A DNA stretch of 64,000 bases, taken from the NCBI RefSeq assembly GCF_026262505.1, contig NC_067204.1, positions 15,478,165-15,542,164 on the forward strand. The letters run 5' to 3'. The notes under the pieces are model-generated. The model saw only the letters and a list, made by a program, of their open reading frames with translations, was not told the origin of the DNA and did not search any database. The position numbers were made by a program, and so were the translations under genes. This document shows, one piece after another, positions 30,536-39,036 of this stretch. Position 1 is the first letter of the stretch, and each line of letters starts with the position of its first letter. This DNA is from Trichomonas vaginalis G3 (Eukaryota; Parabasalia; Trichomonadida; Trichomonadidae).

Positions 30536-31384
30536 TTATATTTTTACCGTTCGATAGTAGTTGTATATGAGACTAAGTTCTAAGTAAAACGCATGGTATA
30601 ATGGAACTATTCTCTTTCTTCCATCTGTTGTAAACCATACTTGAAAGTCTGAAATACTTCCACTCGGTGGTTCATATAGCTTTGTAGGTTTTTCGTAAAA
30701 GTCATTTGCCAAGCATAAAAAAGAGTTTTGGGCGCCAGAAAATGAAGCATGAACGATAATAGCATCTGAGTCGAAAACATTTTCATATGTTCCATTAGGG
30801 TTTTCGACTTCATAAAAGTTCGGGTGTACTGGATATTCTGCAGGCTGATTTAACATCCTCAAAAACCTATACCATGCCAAGTTGTTATATTTTGTAGAAA
30901 TATAAACGTTTTCTCCAAGGTCTTCTATTCTATTGATTTTAACAGTTGCATTTTTCCTGTCATATAAAATATCGAGATGGTACTCTCCTTCGTCAATGTT
31001 AAACTGGTTTGCATATTCGATATAGATATCGTTTATTTTTTCTTGAAAAGCTTGAAGAGTTGTTTCTAAGTTTACAAGCAAATTCACTTGTAAAAGTTTT
31101 CCCTGTTCAAATTTCTCATACGTACGTTTTTCTTTGTTATAGTATCGAACTTCAAAAGCGACCGTAAATGGGAAACCATGTATGGCTTCTGAAATGAACT
31201 TCATTCTACGAAAGCCAATAGCTTTTGTGACGGATGGGTCTCTTAACCATCTTAACGGGTAGTCAAAACGATAGCCTTCATGCTTTACGGTCTCTGTCTC
31301 AAACTTTTGACCGACGTTAGTAAAAAGTTCATCTAATGGTTTAGTTGTAGCAACTCTTGAATTTTCTTTTTCTATTGAAAGCAT
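30536..31384 (-). CDS. Conserved Maverick protein, paralogue of 38176-39036
   Basis: ATG at 31384; 282 residues. It shares with the protein at 38176 the blocks TKPLDxxFTN, YRFDYPxRWLxxPS, AIGFRR, VFDxxxxxxHASFS, FYEPPSxSxSDFQVWFTT and LELSxIYNY. The pattern suggests a beta-rich structural protein. It is divergent to the tail-fibre gene, with only 18 bases between the two start codons, so the promoters must overlap. Neither copy matches a family I know. Confidence 0.65.
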   Translation of the reverse strand: MLSIEKENSRVATTKPLDELFTNVGQKFETETVKHEGYRFDYPLRWLRDPSVTKAIGFRRMKFISEAIHGFPFTVAFEVRYYNKEKRTYEKFEQGKLLQVNLLVNLETTLQAFQEKINDIYIEYANQFNIDEGEYHLDILYDRKNATVKINRIEDLGENVYISTKYNNLAWYRFLRMLNQPAEYPVHPNFYEVENPNGTYENVFDSDAIIVHASFSGAQNSFLCLANDFYEKPTKLYEPPSGSISDFQVWFTTDGRKRIVPLYHAFYLELSLIYNYYRTVKI

Positions 31385-31402
31385 ATTTTATCTAGAATAA
31401 AA
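31385..31402. promoter_or_regulatory. Overlapping divergent promoters, 18 bp
   Basis: The spacer between the two ATGs is so short that the CATTTTTA motif for the leftward gene overlaps the start codon of the rightward gene (reverse complement of TAAAAATG). The same arrangement is repeated at 34116-34131. Confidence 0.5.
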
Positions 31403-33160
31403 ATGTCGAAAGAAACAGCGTCTATGAGAGAAATAAAACACAACCGACAACTCATTTTGCAAGCTCTAAATAAGAACACAACAAACTTTTCAAACTATTC
31501 TAAGATATCTGAGTCATTGAAAGAAGGAAACTTAAAACTGACGATAAACCCAATGACAGACGAGTTTCTATTTCAAGACAACAAGAACCATACTGTCTGT
31601 GTAAATCCAACAAAAGGAACTTTAAACGAGAAACCTATAGATGAACTTCTTTTGAAAGCAGATGTTGGCAACAAAGCTGACAAAGAGTATGTCATTGAAA
31701 AAGTTCAAGAAGAACATGACAGAGCAGATGCAACATATGCAACGAAAGCAGATGTTGACAACAAAGCTGACAAAGAGTATGTCATTGAAAAAGTTCAAGA
31801 AGAACATGACAGAGCAGATGCAACATATGCAACGAAAGCAGATGTTGACAACAAAGCTGACAAAACATATGTTGACAATAAAATGTCAAGTGAAGTGACA
31901 AGAGCTGAAAACGAATATTCTAAAAAGACTCATACACATACCATTGCAAATATTGCAAACTTACAAGAAACCTTAAACAGGAAAAGTGACGTTGGACATA
32001 CACATACCATTGCAAATATTACAAACTTACAAGAAACCTTAAACAGGAAAAGTGACGTTGGACATACACATACATCTTCTGAAATAACAGACTTAAACGT
32101 TAGCCTTGAAAAGAAAGCAGATAAAACATATGTCAATGAAATATACCAAAGTTTAGTTGGAACAAAAAATATTGAAACTATTGTTGGTGACTTTTCTGTC
32201 AATGAAGAAAATAAATATTTTAGATGGCAGTTGGTACAGTCCTTAGAAAATGGTACACGGTATAAACTCATTCCGAAAAATAACAATGAAATGTATGTAA
32301 GCTATAAAAAGAACGATGGTACACAAGTTAAAGTTCCATTAGACAACAACTGTTACTTAAACATATATGGAGACGAACAAAAGAAATATTTAAGAGTTTA
32401 TGAAATGGCAGATATGACATTGCCTGACCCAGCTCCAGCACCATACTATTATGACTATGGAGATGACGAAAGAACACCACATGTAGATGAACAAAAGCTA
32501 ACATTATATTTAGATTTTTATAGATATAAAAGATATAATGCAATAGAAAAAACGAGAATAGTATACTATTATACAGATGACAGAAATAAATATTATAGTC
32601 AAGACTTTACCTACCCTGAAAACATAAGATTATATTATAAAAAATATTCTGACATGAACCAGAAGAAACCTGAAATAGTTGCACTATATTTTAAGTTCAA
32701 AAGAGACAATCCTATAATATCTCATATGTTTGATTTAATGAACCCAGTAGGTTCTATTTACACGTCAATGGAAGCAAGAGGTCCTCAAGCAATGTTTGGT
32801 GTTGGTGCATGGGAACAAATAGTCGACAGGTTTTTGTATTGTGCAAACTCTTCAAAGGAAACAGGTGGAAGTAAAACGATTTCAGGTGAAAACTTACCTG
32901 CACATAGTCACTACATAGATTTAAGTACATCTCAAGCAGGTTGGCATAAGCATAGATATTGGGATTGGTCAGGAATGACAAAAGGTAAAGGATATGATGT
33001 TAAAGACGACGTTAAGTTTGCTATAAATTGTTACTGGGATGACACGCAGGGAGAAGGAAACCATACACATTTCGTTTCAGGATATACGCAAACAACGGGA
33101 CAGAGTAAAGACTACATGCCACCTTACATGACAGTTTACGCATGGTATAGAATTGCTTAG
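31403..33160 (+). CDS. Phage tail-fibre-like protein with collar-type C-terminal domain
   Basis: ATG at 31403; 585 residues. After a head of about 85 residues come two copies of a 30-residue unit (YVIEKVQEEHDRADATYATK) and two copies of a 26-residue unit with GHTHTIANITNLQETLNRK, the Gly-His-Thr-His repeat typical of phage tail fibres. The C-terminal 140 residues match the phage tail collar/fibre tip: NPVGSIYTSME, FGVGAWEQIVDRFLY, TGGSKTISGENLPAHSH, NHTHF and PPYMTVYAWYRIA. Trimeric fibres of this kind bind receptors. It is likely the attachment protein of the Maverick particle. It has no frameshift, unlike the capsid genes. Confidence 0.85.
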   Translation: MSKETASMREIKHNRQLILQALNKNTTNFSNYSKISESLKEGNLKLTINPMTDEFLFQDNKNHTVCVNPTKGTLNEKPIDELLLKADVGNKADKEYVIEKVQEEHDRADATYATKADVDNKADKEYVIEKVQEEHDRADATYATKADVDNKADKTYVDNKMSSEVTRAENEYSKKTHTHTIANIANLQETLNRKSDVGHTHTIANITNLQETLNRKSDVGHTHTSSEITDLNVSLEKKADKTYVNEIYQSLVGTKNIETIVGDFSVNEENKYFRWQLVQSLENGTRYKLIPKNNNEMYVSYKKNDGTQVKVPLDNNCYLNIYGDEQKKYLRVYEMADMTLPDPAPAPYYYDYGDDERTPHVDEQKLTLYLDFYRYKRYNAIEKTRIVYYYTDDRNKYYSQDFTYPENIRLYYKKYSDMNQKKPEIVALYFKFKRDNPIISHMFDLMNPVGSIYTSMEARGPQAMFGVGAWEQIVDRFLYCANSSKETGGSKTISGENLPAHSHYIDLSTSQAGWHKHRYWDWSGMTKGKGYDVKDDVKFAINCYWDDTQGEGNHTHFVSGYTQTTGQSKDYMPPYMTVYAWYRIA

Positions 33161-33564
33161 TCGTCATTTTCAACTTCTTTAGCATATTCGTCTGGAGTTG
33201 TCTTATATTTGTTAGGAACTGTCTTTGAAAGTATACCACCTTGAACTTTGACAAGTTTGAAACGAGGTCTGACAATAGTAGTTTTATCTTCTGCTTGCAG
33301 TGTGTACATTTTGCCATGTTTGCCTAAAACTTCATAATATTCTCTTGTATACTTTCTTCTATTTTTACGAACACGAATGCGAGTACCTGTCGAGTTCCCA
33401 TTGTTGTCATAGTCAATAGTATTTTCATATGGGTCGCGTTTAGGTATTTCTATTTTTACTTTGTCACCTTTCTTAAGTTTGAAGCCTGGCATTCTTTCTT
33501 GTTTGTCTCTTTTGACTAAACTATTAAATATATAGTCTTTCTCTAAGTCGGGGTTGTTTTTCAT
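33157..33564 (-). CDS. Integrase C-terminal part (SH3/chromo-like), frame-separated
   Basis: 135 residues beginning MKNNPDLEKDYIFN. It contains KLKKGDKVKIEIPKRD, YTREYYEVLGKHGKMYTLQ and TTIVRPRFKLVKVQGG, the SH3-like/chromo-type tail of Polinton integrases that binds DNA or chromatin. Its ATG overlaps the stop of the catalytic-core frame in the sequence AAATGA. One extra base near the run CCCC at about 33575 would join the two frames, so it is either a frame-broken integrase or a pair expressed by reinitiation. Confidence 0.75.
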   Translation of the reverse strand: MKNNPDLEKDYIFNSLVKRDKQERMPGFKLKKGDKVKIEIPKRDPYENTIDYDNNGNSTGTRIRVRKNRRKYTREYYEVLGKHGKMYTLQAEDKTTIVRPRFKLVKVQGGILSKTVPNKYKTTPDEYAKEVENDD

Positions 33565-34115
33565 TTCTTCGGGGAGTGGTTTCCCAAACCTTTTTGTTTA
33601 CGGCTATTGTAAATATTTAAAACTTGTCTCATCTTTGCCATGGAGAAGTGTCTATACTTGTCGTCATATGACATTTCATTTGCTTCACCACCTTGTGGTT
33701 GATTTAAGTCTCTTAAGATTTTTATACAACTGTCAATGACACCAAGAGCAGAATGGTTTTGGTCGACAATGAAATATTGGTTTACATTTTTTGAACGCAG
33801 ATAGTTTTTAATATCGTCTGATTTGAAAGAACTTTCACAGTCAGATGTCAGTTTTGTTGGATGGTATTTGTCAACGAAGATTGTCAAAGCAGTTTTCACA
33901 TCTAAAATATTTTTGGACTGTAATGGTATGGCTTCACAGTATCTTGTGTTTTGACCGACAAATATAAACCAGTATGGAGGTCCATCTTCTCTATACCTCG
34001 GAATGTTTTCCAAGATATCCATAAACCAAGCATTTGGTGTTGAACTAAAGATTTTTACCATGAGTGCTTTCTTTGTCGCTTTAGAAACATACGGGTCCTT
34101 GTTTGGATTCGTCAT
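33561..34115 (-). CDS. Polinton integrase, catalytic core
   Basis: ATG at 34115; 184 residues. Acidic active-site candidates are Asp in WFMDILENI, Asp in KLTSDCESSF and, at the position where Glu is usual, Asp in ALGVIDSCIKILRDLN. The preceding NHSALG-like HSALGVID is typical of Polinton integrases. The N-terminal zinc-finger region is absent or very short. The enzyme would join element ends to host DNA. The third acidic residue being Asp and the frame break both leave activity in doubt. Confidence 0.78.
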   Translation of the reverse strand: MTNPNKDPYVSKATKKALMVKIFSSTPNAWFMDILENIPRYREDGPPYWFIFVGQNTRYCEAIPLQSKNILDVKTALTIFVDKYHPTKLTSDCESSFKSDDIKNYLRSKNVNQYFIVDQNHSALGVIDSCIKILRDLNQPQGGEANEMSYDDKYRHFSMAKMRQVLNIYNSRKQKGLGNHSPKK

Positions 34116-34131
34116 TTTTATCCTATAAGAA
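34116..34131. promoter_or_regulatory. Overlapping divergent promoters, 16 bp
   Basis: CATTTTTATCC precedes the rightward ATG at 34132, and its reverse complement contains the ATG of the integrase. The reverse strand reads CATTTCTTATAGG before the integrase start. Confidence 0.5.
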
Positions 34132-34533
34132 ATGGGTTTATTTGGCGCATTAGCAGGAGTCGCATCCAGATTTTTACCCGCAGTGGGAACAATAGCCAGA
34201 GGTGTATTTGGAGTTAGAAGGAAGATTTTGAGTACATTAGGTATACTGAAAGAGAAAGCTCAGCCTATTATACAAACTGTACAGAAAGGTTGGGAGGTAG
34301 CACGAGATGCAGCAAATCTTATTCCAAATCCTGAAACAAGAGGAAAAGTTCAAGGATGGATGGACAATGTAGGAACACAAGCAGGAAACTACTATAACAA
34401 AGCAAATGACTACTATAACCAAGCAGGCCGCTATATGGACCAAGGTGAAAGATTCTTTAACAGAGGATATAACCATGCACAACAGTGGGTAAACAACAAC
34501 CAACCTCAACCGCCTCAAACGTGGGGAATGTAA
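34132..34533 (+). CDS. MGLFG amphipathic minor virion-type protein
   Basis: 133 residues, starting MGLFGALAGVASRFLPAVG, a possible myristoylation site followed by an amphipathic hydrophobic segment, then a helical centre (KAQPIIQTVQKGWEVARDAANLIP) and a Tyr/Asn/Gln-rich tail with YYNKANDYYNQAGRYMDQ repeats. It resembles 30291-30533 in layout. Such proteins may be capsid-internal membrane-disrupting proteins; inference only. Confidence 0.55.
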   Translation: MGLFGALAGVASRFLPAVGTIARGVFGVRRKILSTLGILKEKAQPIIQTVQKGWEVARDAANLIPNPETRGKVQGWMDNVGTQAGNYYNKANDYYNQAGRYMDQGERFFNRGYNHAQQWVNNNQPQPPQTWGM

Positions 34534-34552
34534 AATTTTTTACTGAGATGAA

Positions 34553-34708
34553 ATGAACAATACAGCTTTAAGACAAATGGGCTCAAGATGGATTTGCCGG
34601 CTTCCAGCAGTTACACAACCACGTGTTTGTCAAGTCCTCCCTATACCTCAAGAAGTTTTAGACCGACTTAAAAAACCTAAACAACCAGTTGAAAACAAAC
34701 CAAACTAA
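34553..34708 (+). CDS. 51-residue Maverick protein
   Basis: ATG at 34553 after the leader TTTTTTACTGAGATGAA, which is repeated exactly before the next gene (34728). The product MNNTALRQMGSRWICRLPAV... is basic, with Pro/Lys in the tail. The shared leader argues that it is a real transcription unit. Function unknown. Confidence 0.55.
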   Translation: MNNTALRQMGSRWICRLPAVTQPRVCQVLPIPQEVLDRLKKPKQPVENKPN

Positions 34709-34727
34709 AATTTTTTACTGAGATGAA

Positions 34728-35312
34728 ATGACCGAAGAAGTTGAAACGGTAGATTTGACACCACAAACAAAAAGTTCAGAGCCATTATCAAAACCTGTCA
34801 AAGAACTTACAGATGAAGAGAAAAATTCAATAATAGAAAGTGTGAGGTCTGGAAATACAAACCCTAACTACAAAGTCACTTTTCATAAAAATGGAACGGC
34901 TAGTATCTCAAAAAAGAAACAGACTCTCACAAATAAAATATTGAAGTCTGAAGGAGCTTTCGAGACAACAGATGGCAAAGTATATTTTACCGACCAACAG
35001 TTCATTATAGAACATCTCATTGACTTAGAGTCGAAATATTCTAAACTTTACAACAAACACAAAAAGTTGAAAGGAAAACAAAAACAGATGGCATATGATC
35101 TTTATGAAGATGTTGACGACACAACCATACCTGCAAGTGAGGTAAAGTCAGATGAACCGAAAAGTGGCGAAAAACCAATAGAAGAAGAAAAACCAAAAAC
35201 TGAAGATAAACCAAAACCAAAGTTTAGTCTCCAGACTAAACCAAGCCAACCTTCATTAGCTGGTATGGGTTGGCGTCAAAGACTTTTGGCAGCAGGTGGT
35301 TACGTAAAGTAA
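34728..35312 (+). CDS. Unknown 194-residue charged Maverick protein
   Basis: ATG at 34728 with the same TTTTTTACTGAGATGAA leader as the gene before it. Charged at both ends; the centre (YKVTFHKNGTASISKK, then QFIIEHLIDLESKYSKLYNKHKKL) has a short coiled-coil candidate. Residues 135-170 are Lys/Glu/Pro repeats. No family recognised; could be a scaffold or precursor protein. Confidence 0.6.
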   Translation: MTEEVETVDLTPQTKSSEPLSKPVKELTDEEKNSIIESVRSGNTNPNYKVTFHKNGTASISKKKQTLTNKILKSEGAFETTDGKVYFTDQQFIIEHLIDLESKYSKLYNKHKKLKGKQKQMAYDLYEDVDDTTIPASEVKSDEPKSGEKPIEEEKPKTEDKPKPKFSLQTKPSQPSLAGMGWRQRLLAAGGYVK

Positions 35313-35356
35313 ATAAAACATTTTTTAAAAAAAAACATTTTTTTATTTTATTTGAA

Positions 35357-35941
35357 ATGTACGCTGAGTTTGTTGGAACAGACCGTTGGGAAACTTGTTT
35401 GTTAGATGAGAAATATGAAATTCACTGTTGTGAGTCATTTGAAGTCAGAAAAAAAGAGACAAAAAGAGTTTTAAGCGAATGTGAGCGAAATGACGGATAT
35501 GCTATTATAAGTATGAGTGGAAAAAACTATTTTAAACATATTGTCATTGCAACTCATTTTATACCGAACCCTAACAATCTACCTCTTGTAGACCATATAA
35601 ACCGTATAAGAAACGACAATAGACTTGAGAACTTACGTTGGGTCACTCGTTCTGAAAACAGTAAGAACATAGGCAAATTTGGAGATATTGTATTCGAATT
35701 TGTCGACGAACTAGAAGATGAAGCAATTGAAATTACAGACTATGGCAAGCATACGCTTGAGTTTTACTACTATAGCGAAGAACAAGACTCTTTCTACTTT
35801 TATACCGGCGTAAACTATAGAAAATTACAAGTATATTTTACTAAGGCAGACTATGCTTATGTAAACGCTAGAGATACAGATGGAAAATGCGTTAAAATAC
35901 TTCTTAACAAATTCAAGAAGCTATATGGCATACCATTTTAA
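35357..35941 (+). CDS. HNH endonuclease, copy 1
   Basis: ATG at 35357; 194 residues. The HNH core is NNLPLVDHINRIRNDNRLENLRWVT, with Asp-His, Asn and the last Asn-Leu-Arg-Trp-Val block in place, as in phage and viral homing-type endonucleases. The N-terminal region (WETCLLDEKYEIHCCESFEVR) is a strand-rich DNA-binding module. An inverted, same-length copy lies at 46166-46750. The gene stands between the end of one gene and the polymerase with only AT-rich spacers, as a free-standing mobile gene would. Confidence 0.88.
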   Translation: MYAEFVGTDRWETCLLDEKYEIHCCESFEVRKKETKRVLSECERNDGYAIISMSGKNYFKHIVIATHFIPNPNNLPLVDHINRIRNDNRLENLRWVTRSENSKNIGKFGDIVFEFVDELEDEAIEITDYGKHTLEFYYYSEEQDSFYFYTGVNYRKLQVYFTKADYAYVNARDTDGKCVKILLNKFKKLYGIPF

Positions 35942-35968
35942 AAAAAACATTTTTTTATTTTTATAAAA

Positions 35969-38104
35969 ATGCCTCCGTATAGAATGGATAGAAAATCTGC
36001 TAGAGTAAAAGCAGAGTTAGAAAGATATGGCTGGAGAGTTTCAAAGAATTTTAAATATAGGAAGGGAAAGCCAATAAAAGTCTATGACAAACTGGCTGGT
36101 CTGACCTATGAGATGGACTTGGAAACAGCTCGCGCCAATTATCCAAACAGACTTGAGAGGTTAGAAGAAGAACGGCTTATGAACATGCCTTTCAATGTTA
36201 ATGAGCCTCAAGTTGAAGGACACGACGGCTTTGCCAGATTCTACTGGAAACATGACGAACAATTGCATCCTTTGAGGAGGAAAAAAGGAAAAGGTGAAGA
36301 CGCACATGCTCCCATGGAAAGAACAAGATACGCATATGAGAAGTATCGTGAGGTTAGAAGTAAAATTACTTCTGGTAGAACCTTTACAGTAAACTTTGAC
36401 GAAGGAAAGAACAAAGAAGGCTTCATGGGAGTACTTGCTGCCATACAAGACGGAAATAAGAAAGGATACAATCTCAGATTGACGATAACAGATTTAGATG
36501 GTCATATATACTACTCACATGGCAATGAACAAACAGCTGCAATGCTTCTTGACGCTTTCAAGACTACAAAGAGAGAACAAATGTTTGATTCCGACTCAGA
36601 TATTTTGAATGCAATTGAAGGGATTGCAAGCGTGAAGTTCGAATGGTATCAACCCAACCCTCAAGCAGTCAGACAACATGCTGGGTATTTCCCGTTCATA
36701 AACAAGTCTGACATTGACTTGACAAGGTATGGAATTTATAATACAATTGAAAAAATTGTCAATGAACCTTGTATTCTTACATGTCTCAGGAACTCTGGTC
36801 TTGTTACAGATGAGAAGATGAAGTATCTTGAGTCATGTGTGAAGACGAGGTACATTCTCAGAAGTCAATTGACAAAGATTGCACCGTTGGCAAATGTCAA
36901 TATCCGAGTCAACATACCGACTGAGAAAGGTTCTTCGCACGATGACTATGTTGTTGACTTCAAATTGCCATGGTTGAAGATTGTACTTGTCCACAACCAT
37001 TTCATGTTGAACGAAAGTCTTACAAACCCACTGTTCGGAAAGGGCAAATGCAACATTGTCAGAGCTGTTAACATTCTTTTCGAGAAAGGTTTGTTGGAAC
37101 CAATTCCAGATGACAAGCTGACAGAAACTTTTGTACCAAAAGACGAAACAAACTTTTCATTGTTAGTGAGACCAAAAGTTGTTCCGGACAAAGTTATAGC
37201 ACAAAAGAAGTACACAGCTCCAAAAGGAGTTGGATTGTTCGGATACCAACCTGAACCAGAAGAACTTCCAATGAGGTTGCAAGAACTTCAAGATGCTATA
37301 AACAAACTCCCATTGAGAAATCCAATTGACGTCAAATTGTATTGGAGAGCATCTGAGTTAGCTCAGAAAATTTTATATGAAACAGGTTGCTTTGACGATG
37401 TTTATGAGATAACAGGCGAGGTTTCTCAGAAGATAAGAGACTCGCTTGAATTTCCACGAACCGGACCCATTGGTTGCGATAAGTTCGACTCATATGAAAA
37501 AATATACTATGTCGACCTTAACGCTGCATACATGAGGTTCGTCCAATATATTCCGACTGGAATTCCAAACGAAGATGGCGAGTTCCCGGGAAGGAACTAT
37601 ACAGTTGGAAAGGTCATACAACAACTCTATGATATTAGGAAAGCTTCAAACCCCAAACTTGCAATGACACTCAAATTGCTTATGAACTCGACATGGGGAT
37701 ATTCCATTAAGAAACCTCAAAAGATGAAGAGTAAACACTATGAGAAGGTCGACAACTTTGTTGAAAGGTTCTCCCCTTTTGTTTTGAAGTACGAGTTCAC
37801 CGAAGGTCAATGTGGCTTAGTAACCACAGTAAAACCTATTGTCGAACATTGGTCCTATCCTCAGTTCGCAAAAGCAGTCCTTGACAACTACAACAAATTT
37901 TTCTCAGAGGTTAAATCGAAAGTGAAGGTATACTACGAAAACATCGATGCGCTCATGACGAACGAGGAAGGGTATAACAAACTCATTGAAATGGGAATGG
38001 TCGGTAAAAAAATGGGCTGTTTTAAGCTAGACAAGGTATTTTCCGAAGTTCATGTAATATCGAAAAGGAAATATGGGGTATACTTGAAGACGGGACAGAA
38101 ATAA
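35969..38104 (+). CDS. Family-B DNA polymerase, short form
   Basis: ATG at 35969; 711 residues. Palm motifs: A is YYVDLNAAYM (Asp516), B is LKLLMNSTWGYS (Asn573), C is YYENIDALMT (Asn658-Ile-Asp660), where the usual first Asp of the DTD motif is Asn but the second, catalytic Asp is kept. A basic KRKYGVYL near residue 700 resembles the KxY motif. Motifs A and B are only 57 residues apart, much closer than in phi29-like enzymes, and the protein ends right after KxY, so part of the fingers/TPR2 and the thumb seem missing. I cannot find exonuclease motifs. It would copy the element if intact; it may be inactive. Confidence 0.82.
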   Translation: MPPYRMDRKSARVKAELERYGWRVSKNFKYRKGKPIKVYDKLAGLTYEMDLETARANYPNRLERLEEERLMNMPFNVNEPQVEGHDGFARFYWKHDEQLHPLRRKKGKGEDAHAPMERTRYAYEKYREVRSKITSGRTFTVNFDEGKNKEGFMGVLAAIQDGNKKGYNLRLTITDLDGHIYYSHGNEQTAAMLLDAFKTTKREQMFDSDSDILNAIEGIASVKFEWYQPNPQAVRQHAGYFPFINKSDIDLTRYGIYNTIEKIVNEPCILTCLRNSGLVTDEKMKYLESCVKTRYILRSQLTKIAPLANVNIRVNIPTEKGSSHDDYVVDFKLPWLKIVLVHNHFMLNESLTNPLFGKGKCNIVRAVNILFEKGLLEPIPDDKLTETFVPKDETNFSLLVRPKVVPDKVIAQKKYTAPKGVGLFGYQPEPEELPMRLQELQDAINKLPLRNPIDVKLYWRASELAQKILYETGCFDDVYEITGEVSQKIRDSLEFPRTGPIGCDKFDSYEKIYYVDLNAAYMRFVQYIPTGIPNEDGEFPGRNYTVGKVIQQLYDIRKASNPKLAMTLKLLMNSTWGYSIKKPQKMKSKHYEKVDNFVERFSPFVLKYEFTEGQCGLVTTVKPIVEHWSYPQFAKAVLDNYNKFFSEVKSKVKVYYENIDALMTNEEGYNKLIEMGMVGKKMGCFKLDKVFSEVHVISKRKYGVYLKTGQK

Positions 38105-38175
38105 AACATTGCATGAAATAAAACATTGCATGAAATAAAAACGTTTTTAAAACAGTATATTTTTACATATATAAA

Positions 38176-39036
38176 ATGCTTCAGGTTGAAAAACAAAGAA
38201 CAAAAGTAGCAGATACAAAACCGTTAGACTATATCTTTACAAACGCTGGTAGGAATATTTCAGATGAAGAAATTTTATCCGGAGCTTACCGGTTTGACTA
38301 TCCAGTTCGTTGGCTTCAAAGTCCTTCAGATGCAAAGGCAATAGGATTTAGAAGAGTTTTGTTTTCAAATAGAACGAACGCTTTTATGTTCGCAGTATAT
38401 TTTCACGGCCAGTATAAAGGTTCTGATGGTCTAATAGAAAAATTTGACGAAATGAAAATCTTTACAATTCGTTCAGACGAAAGTCTTGAAAAAACTCTAA
38501 ATGACTTTCAAACTCAAATGAACAAATACTACTGGGAATTTCAAGAAAAATACCATTCTTTACTAAATGGAACGTACTATCTAAAACTAGAATACGACAA
38601 GATGAACTCCACCGTTTCATTTCAAAGGATTGAAAATAACCCTCCAAGAGATACAGAGTTTTTATATTGGGGAGTAGACAAACGTTCTTGGGCACAATTT
38701 CTTCGGTTACTAAACCAGAACGAACCATTGCCACCAGATGGTCCATTTAAATTTATACTTCCACCAGCAGATTTGACAGTTTATAAAAACGTGTTCGATC
38801 CTCAAAATGTTATATGTCATGCAAGTTTCAGTTCAAGCAACAACAGTTTTCTTTGTATCGGTAAGGACTTTTATGACTTTGCTTCTAAATTCTACGAACC
38901 ACCTAGTAACAGTTTCTCTGACTTTCAAGTCTGGTTCACAACAAACGGTGTGCAGCATATTATTCCACTGTACTACGACTTTTATCTCGAATTGTCTTTC
39001 ATATACAACTACGGAAAAGTGCTGAAAAAGTATTGA
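38176..39036 (+). CDS. Conserved Maverick protein, paralogue of 30536-31384
   Basis: ATG at 38176; 286 residues, clearly homologous to 30536-31384 along its length (YRFDYPVRWLQSPSDAKAIGFRR and FYEPPSNSFSDFQVWFTTNG). It follows a short tandem repeat of AAAACATTGCATGAAATA (38104-38140). Two divergent copies in one element suggest subunits that pair or specialise. Function unknown. Confidence 0.65.
   Translation: MLQVEKQRTKVADTKPLDYIFTNAGRNISDEEILSGAYRFDYPVRWLQSPSDAKAIGFRRVLFSNRTNAFMFAVYFHGQYKGSDGLIEKFDEMKIFTIRSDESLEKTLNDFQTQMNKYYWEFQEKYHSLLNGTYYLKLEYDKMNSTVSFQRIENNPPRDTEFLYWGVDKRSWAQFLRLLNQNEPLPPDGPFKFILPPADLTVYKNVFDPQNVICHASFSSSNNSFLCIGKDFYDFASKFYEPPSNSFSDFQVWFTTNGVQHIIPLYYDFYLELSFIYNYGKVLKKY

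Noticed and set aside
31403-33160. Bacterial contamination as source of the tail-fibre gene
   Set aside because: The gene lies inside a TIR-bounded Maverick, with the same leader style and composition as its neighbours.
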